Positions 62,174 through 64,000 of a stretch of DNA of 64,000 bases are shown here, one piece after another. Positions within the stretch are counted from its first letter, which is position 1; the number at the start of each line of letters is the position of its first letter. The translations under genes were made by a program, and so were the position numbers. The DNA is from Hygrophila difformis (lineage: Eukaryota; Streptophyta; Magnoliopsida; Lamiales; Acanthaceae): assembly GCA_030278955.1 (NCBI GenBank), contig JAOANR010000001.1, positions 2,320,894 through 2,384,893 of the forward strand, read 5' to 3'. The notes under the pieces were generated by a model. That model worked only from the letters and a program-made list of their open reading frames with translations. It had not been told where the DNA came from and searched no databases.

Positions 62174-62357
62174 CTTTTTTTTTTCTTTTTTCTAAACAGC
62201 CCATACAGGCTAGGGAAGGGAAGTGGTGATAGAAGCCCATGCCACACAAATTACAAAGGAGAATAAAATAGAGGGATAGGGGCTGGTGGGTAATCAAACT
62301 TGCAACATTCCGTTGGAAGTATGGGGATTTCACCACTTAAACTAAGTCATCATCCCC
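62174..62357 (-). mobile_element. Family-2 SINE, near full length, tail type CCTAGCCTGTATGGGC
   Basis: T-rich run, complemented tail AGCCCATACAGGCTAGGG, body CCACACAAATTACAAAGGAG, degenerate B box (GGTAATCAAACTTGCAAC) and complemented A-box region near 62330 (CACCACTTAAACTAAGTCA). ATTAGAT occurs on both sides as a short possible duplication. Confidence 0.8.
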
Positions 62358-62570
62358 TGATTAGATAAAGCTAATAACATCTTAGTTAATTATATTAGTA
62401 TTTTTTTAATTATATAATTAGATTCAATGAATGGCGATCATTATGTAAATGTAGCAACTAGCAAGTAGTTATGGATTTAAATATAAATTCAAACTCTATA
62501 TTGAAAAATAAGTTAGTCGCACCGTCAATCAAAAATTACGTGTATCTACAATAATAATAATATATTTTTA

Positions 62571-62575
<5 letters not shown>

Positions 62576-62604
<29 letters not shown>
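62576..62604. repeat. A-run of about 29
   Basis: An uninterrupted poly(A) stretch; possibly a retroposon tail whose body is not recognisable. Confidence 0.7.
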
Positions 62605-62605
<1 letters not shown>

Positions 62606-62796
62606 CATTCTTATAAAAGTGAATGAAATTTGGTGTGCAGATCAAATAATGATTTAATACCCAATGTCCCAATGCAATAATTCAGTTACCAACATTGGCT
62701 TGAGGATGATGACAAAAATCTTGCATTCACAGTTTTCAGCAAAGTCAACACAGCTAAATTCAAAACATATACCATCATTAAAGTTGCCATTTTCAT

Positions 62797-63992
62797 CTAT
62801 TGAAATGAAAAGGACTCGGGGATCCCTCCACCTAGTTTCACTCTCTTTGCACTTTTAACCTCTGAACTACCACTAAACCTTTGTTGGGATGTTCTGATGA
62901 TATGTTGATAGCCACAATTCGCTCCATTCCTACAACCTTTGGAGCTATTGAAATACACACAAGGCTTCCCCATCATCCTTGTCTTTGATTTCAAGAAGCT
63001 TGAGGGGGTGTGCTCTTGATGTTTATCCCTAACCCCACCGTGTTCTTGAATTAGCCTCTTGTAATAGTTCACATCCTTGGTATTATTACAATGCTGTGCA
63101 GGAGTATGTGCCTGAATCTGGGTCGGGTAATAAACAGGTTCACTTGGGGTAGCCATTGCCATTGAAACATTAGGTGTAGCCATTCTTGTTCTTCTTGTAC
63201 TTACTTTGATGGGATCAGAAGGCGGCAAAATATTGGTCGCATAAGGCGGCACACTTGAAGGTGTTTTGTTGTGGTGGATGTTGAGAAGTTGTTGGGTCAA
63301 TTTTGGGTTGCTGAGGAATTCGACGAGTAAGTGAGGATCGATTAAGGTTTGGTTATTGTTGTCTGAACTATTTGGCTCGACAGGAGTTGTAGGGATTCCA
63401 TTGCTCAATGATACATCCTCCTCCTCTGCTCCAATAATGGTGTTTTCTTCAATTGGTCTCAGGGGAATCAACGGAGTGGCGCGATCATCAGCATCAGCAT
63501 CGTCCGCGTCGGGTGAAACGCAGGGGCTGTTTGTTTGTTTGTTTGTTCAAGGATCCAAAAAGTGCACTCAGATCAGATCATAATAATAATGAACAAAGAA
63601 TGTAAAGGCAAATGGTGAAGTTATTAGGACATGAAGAGGTGAATGAATGTGTGTGTCTCACTTTGGAGGAATGAATGATGGGCGAGGATAAATTGCTTCC
63701 GGCGCTCGCAGCTGGCGGTGATTCTCGGACTCAATTTCTTTGCTTCCTTCCCCAGCAACAACATTCCATTCTCTATTCATTACAAACTGTCAAGTGAAGT
63801 GAAACAATACAGAAGAGATCGGTCACTACATTGGCTTTAGATCAGTTTGGTATAAAAATTACACAGCAAAAGAATATTAGTAGTAATTAATATGCTCACT
63901 CTAGGAGGAGGTCTCCAACTATTTCTAGACTGGATTTTCTTGAACCCTGGTGGTAACTCATCATCAATTTCTGATGGCGAGAACAAGATTAC
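62797..63992 (-). CDS. CCCH zinc-finger protein, 3' part (5' exons beyond the window)
   Basis: Three visible coding exons on the minus strand: 63992-63900 (FSPSEIDDELPPGFKK ... SWRPPPR), 63786-63662 (NREWNVVAGEGSKEIESEN ... AIYPRPSFIPP) and 63526-62797, all joined in phase (PPN-PCVSPDADD across the last junction). The C-terminal exon contains one CCCH finger, PCVYFNSSKGCRNGANCGYQ then H (C-X8-C-X5-C-X3-H), followed by a basic tail (KSAKRVKLGG) and stop. The layout resembles plant 'zinc finger CCCH domain-containing protein 6'-type proteins, RNA-binding nuclear proteins that begin with a homeodomain-like segment. The N-terminus is outside the window. A TTTG repeat lies in the last intron next to the acceptor. 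Assignment to the subtype is from memory. Confidence 0.85.
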
Positions 63993-64000
63993 CTGATTTT

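Larger units (their letters stand above)
61550..62796. other. Intergenic region between the mL53-type and CCCH genes
   Basis: AT-rich, with an orphan CACTA terminus, one SINE and an A-run. No gene recognised. Confidence 0.6.

Overview
This is nuclear DNA of a flowering plant. Protein-coding genes are split by GT-AG introns, and the proteins belong to plant families: a filament-like plant protein, SAURs, a TLDc protein, a plant mitochondrial ribosomal protein and a CCCH zinc-finger protein. The DNA between them is AT-rich and full of plant-type Stowaway MITEs, tRNA-derived SINEs, CACTA, hAT and Mutator-like elements and a Copia retrotransposon. The repeat types and protein sequences look eudicot, perhaps asterid, but the species cannot be named from the sequence alone.

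Layout. 1-12.35 kb is gene-free and carries five Stowaway MITEs and one good SINE. At 12.36-12.97 kb a SAUR gene is split by a 263-bp Stowaway MITE. At 14.9-18.4 kb (minus strand) lies an intact five-exon FPP gene of 1,045 codons, with a long leader region to about 19.9 kb. 22.8-29.4 kb is a transposon field: SINEs, a 682-bp hAT MITE with perfect 8-bp duplications, and a three-deep nest in which a SINE contains a CACTA element that contains another CACTA element. At 30.3-30.8 kb (minus) there is a second, intact SAUR. 31-39 kb is intergenic, with a hAT MITE holding a Stowaway MITE, a SINE, and a Pack-MULE-like element (37.83-38.92 kb). At 39.21-44.68 kb a 5.5-kb CACTA element carries fragments of agmatine deiminase, tryptophanyl-tRNA synthetase, a BEACH-type protein and a coiled-coil protein. 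At 45.04-53.54 kb sits a young, apparently complete Copia element with a 1,659-aa gag-pol and a second 485-aa open reading frame. At 54.5-58.65 kb (plus) is a seven-exon TLDc gene, convergent with a two-exon mitochondrial ribosomal protein mL53-type gene (59.1-61.0 kb, minus). The window ends in the 3' half of a CCCH zinc-finger gene (minus strand).

How it works together. There are no operons. The ordinary genes are independent housekeeping or growth-related loci. The mL53-type and TLDc genes both have TGGGCY (site II-type) motifs upstream, and the mL53-type gene also has a telo-box, which suits co-expression with ribosome and mitochondrial genes. Most of the remaining DNA is a layered record of transposition. 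Target-site duplications let the order of several insertions be read directly, and two elements have captured or disrupted host gene sequence.
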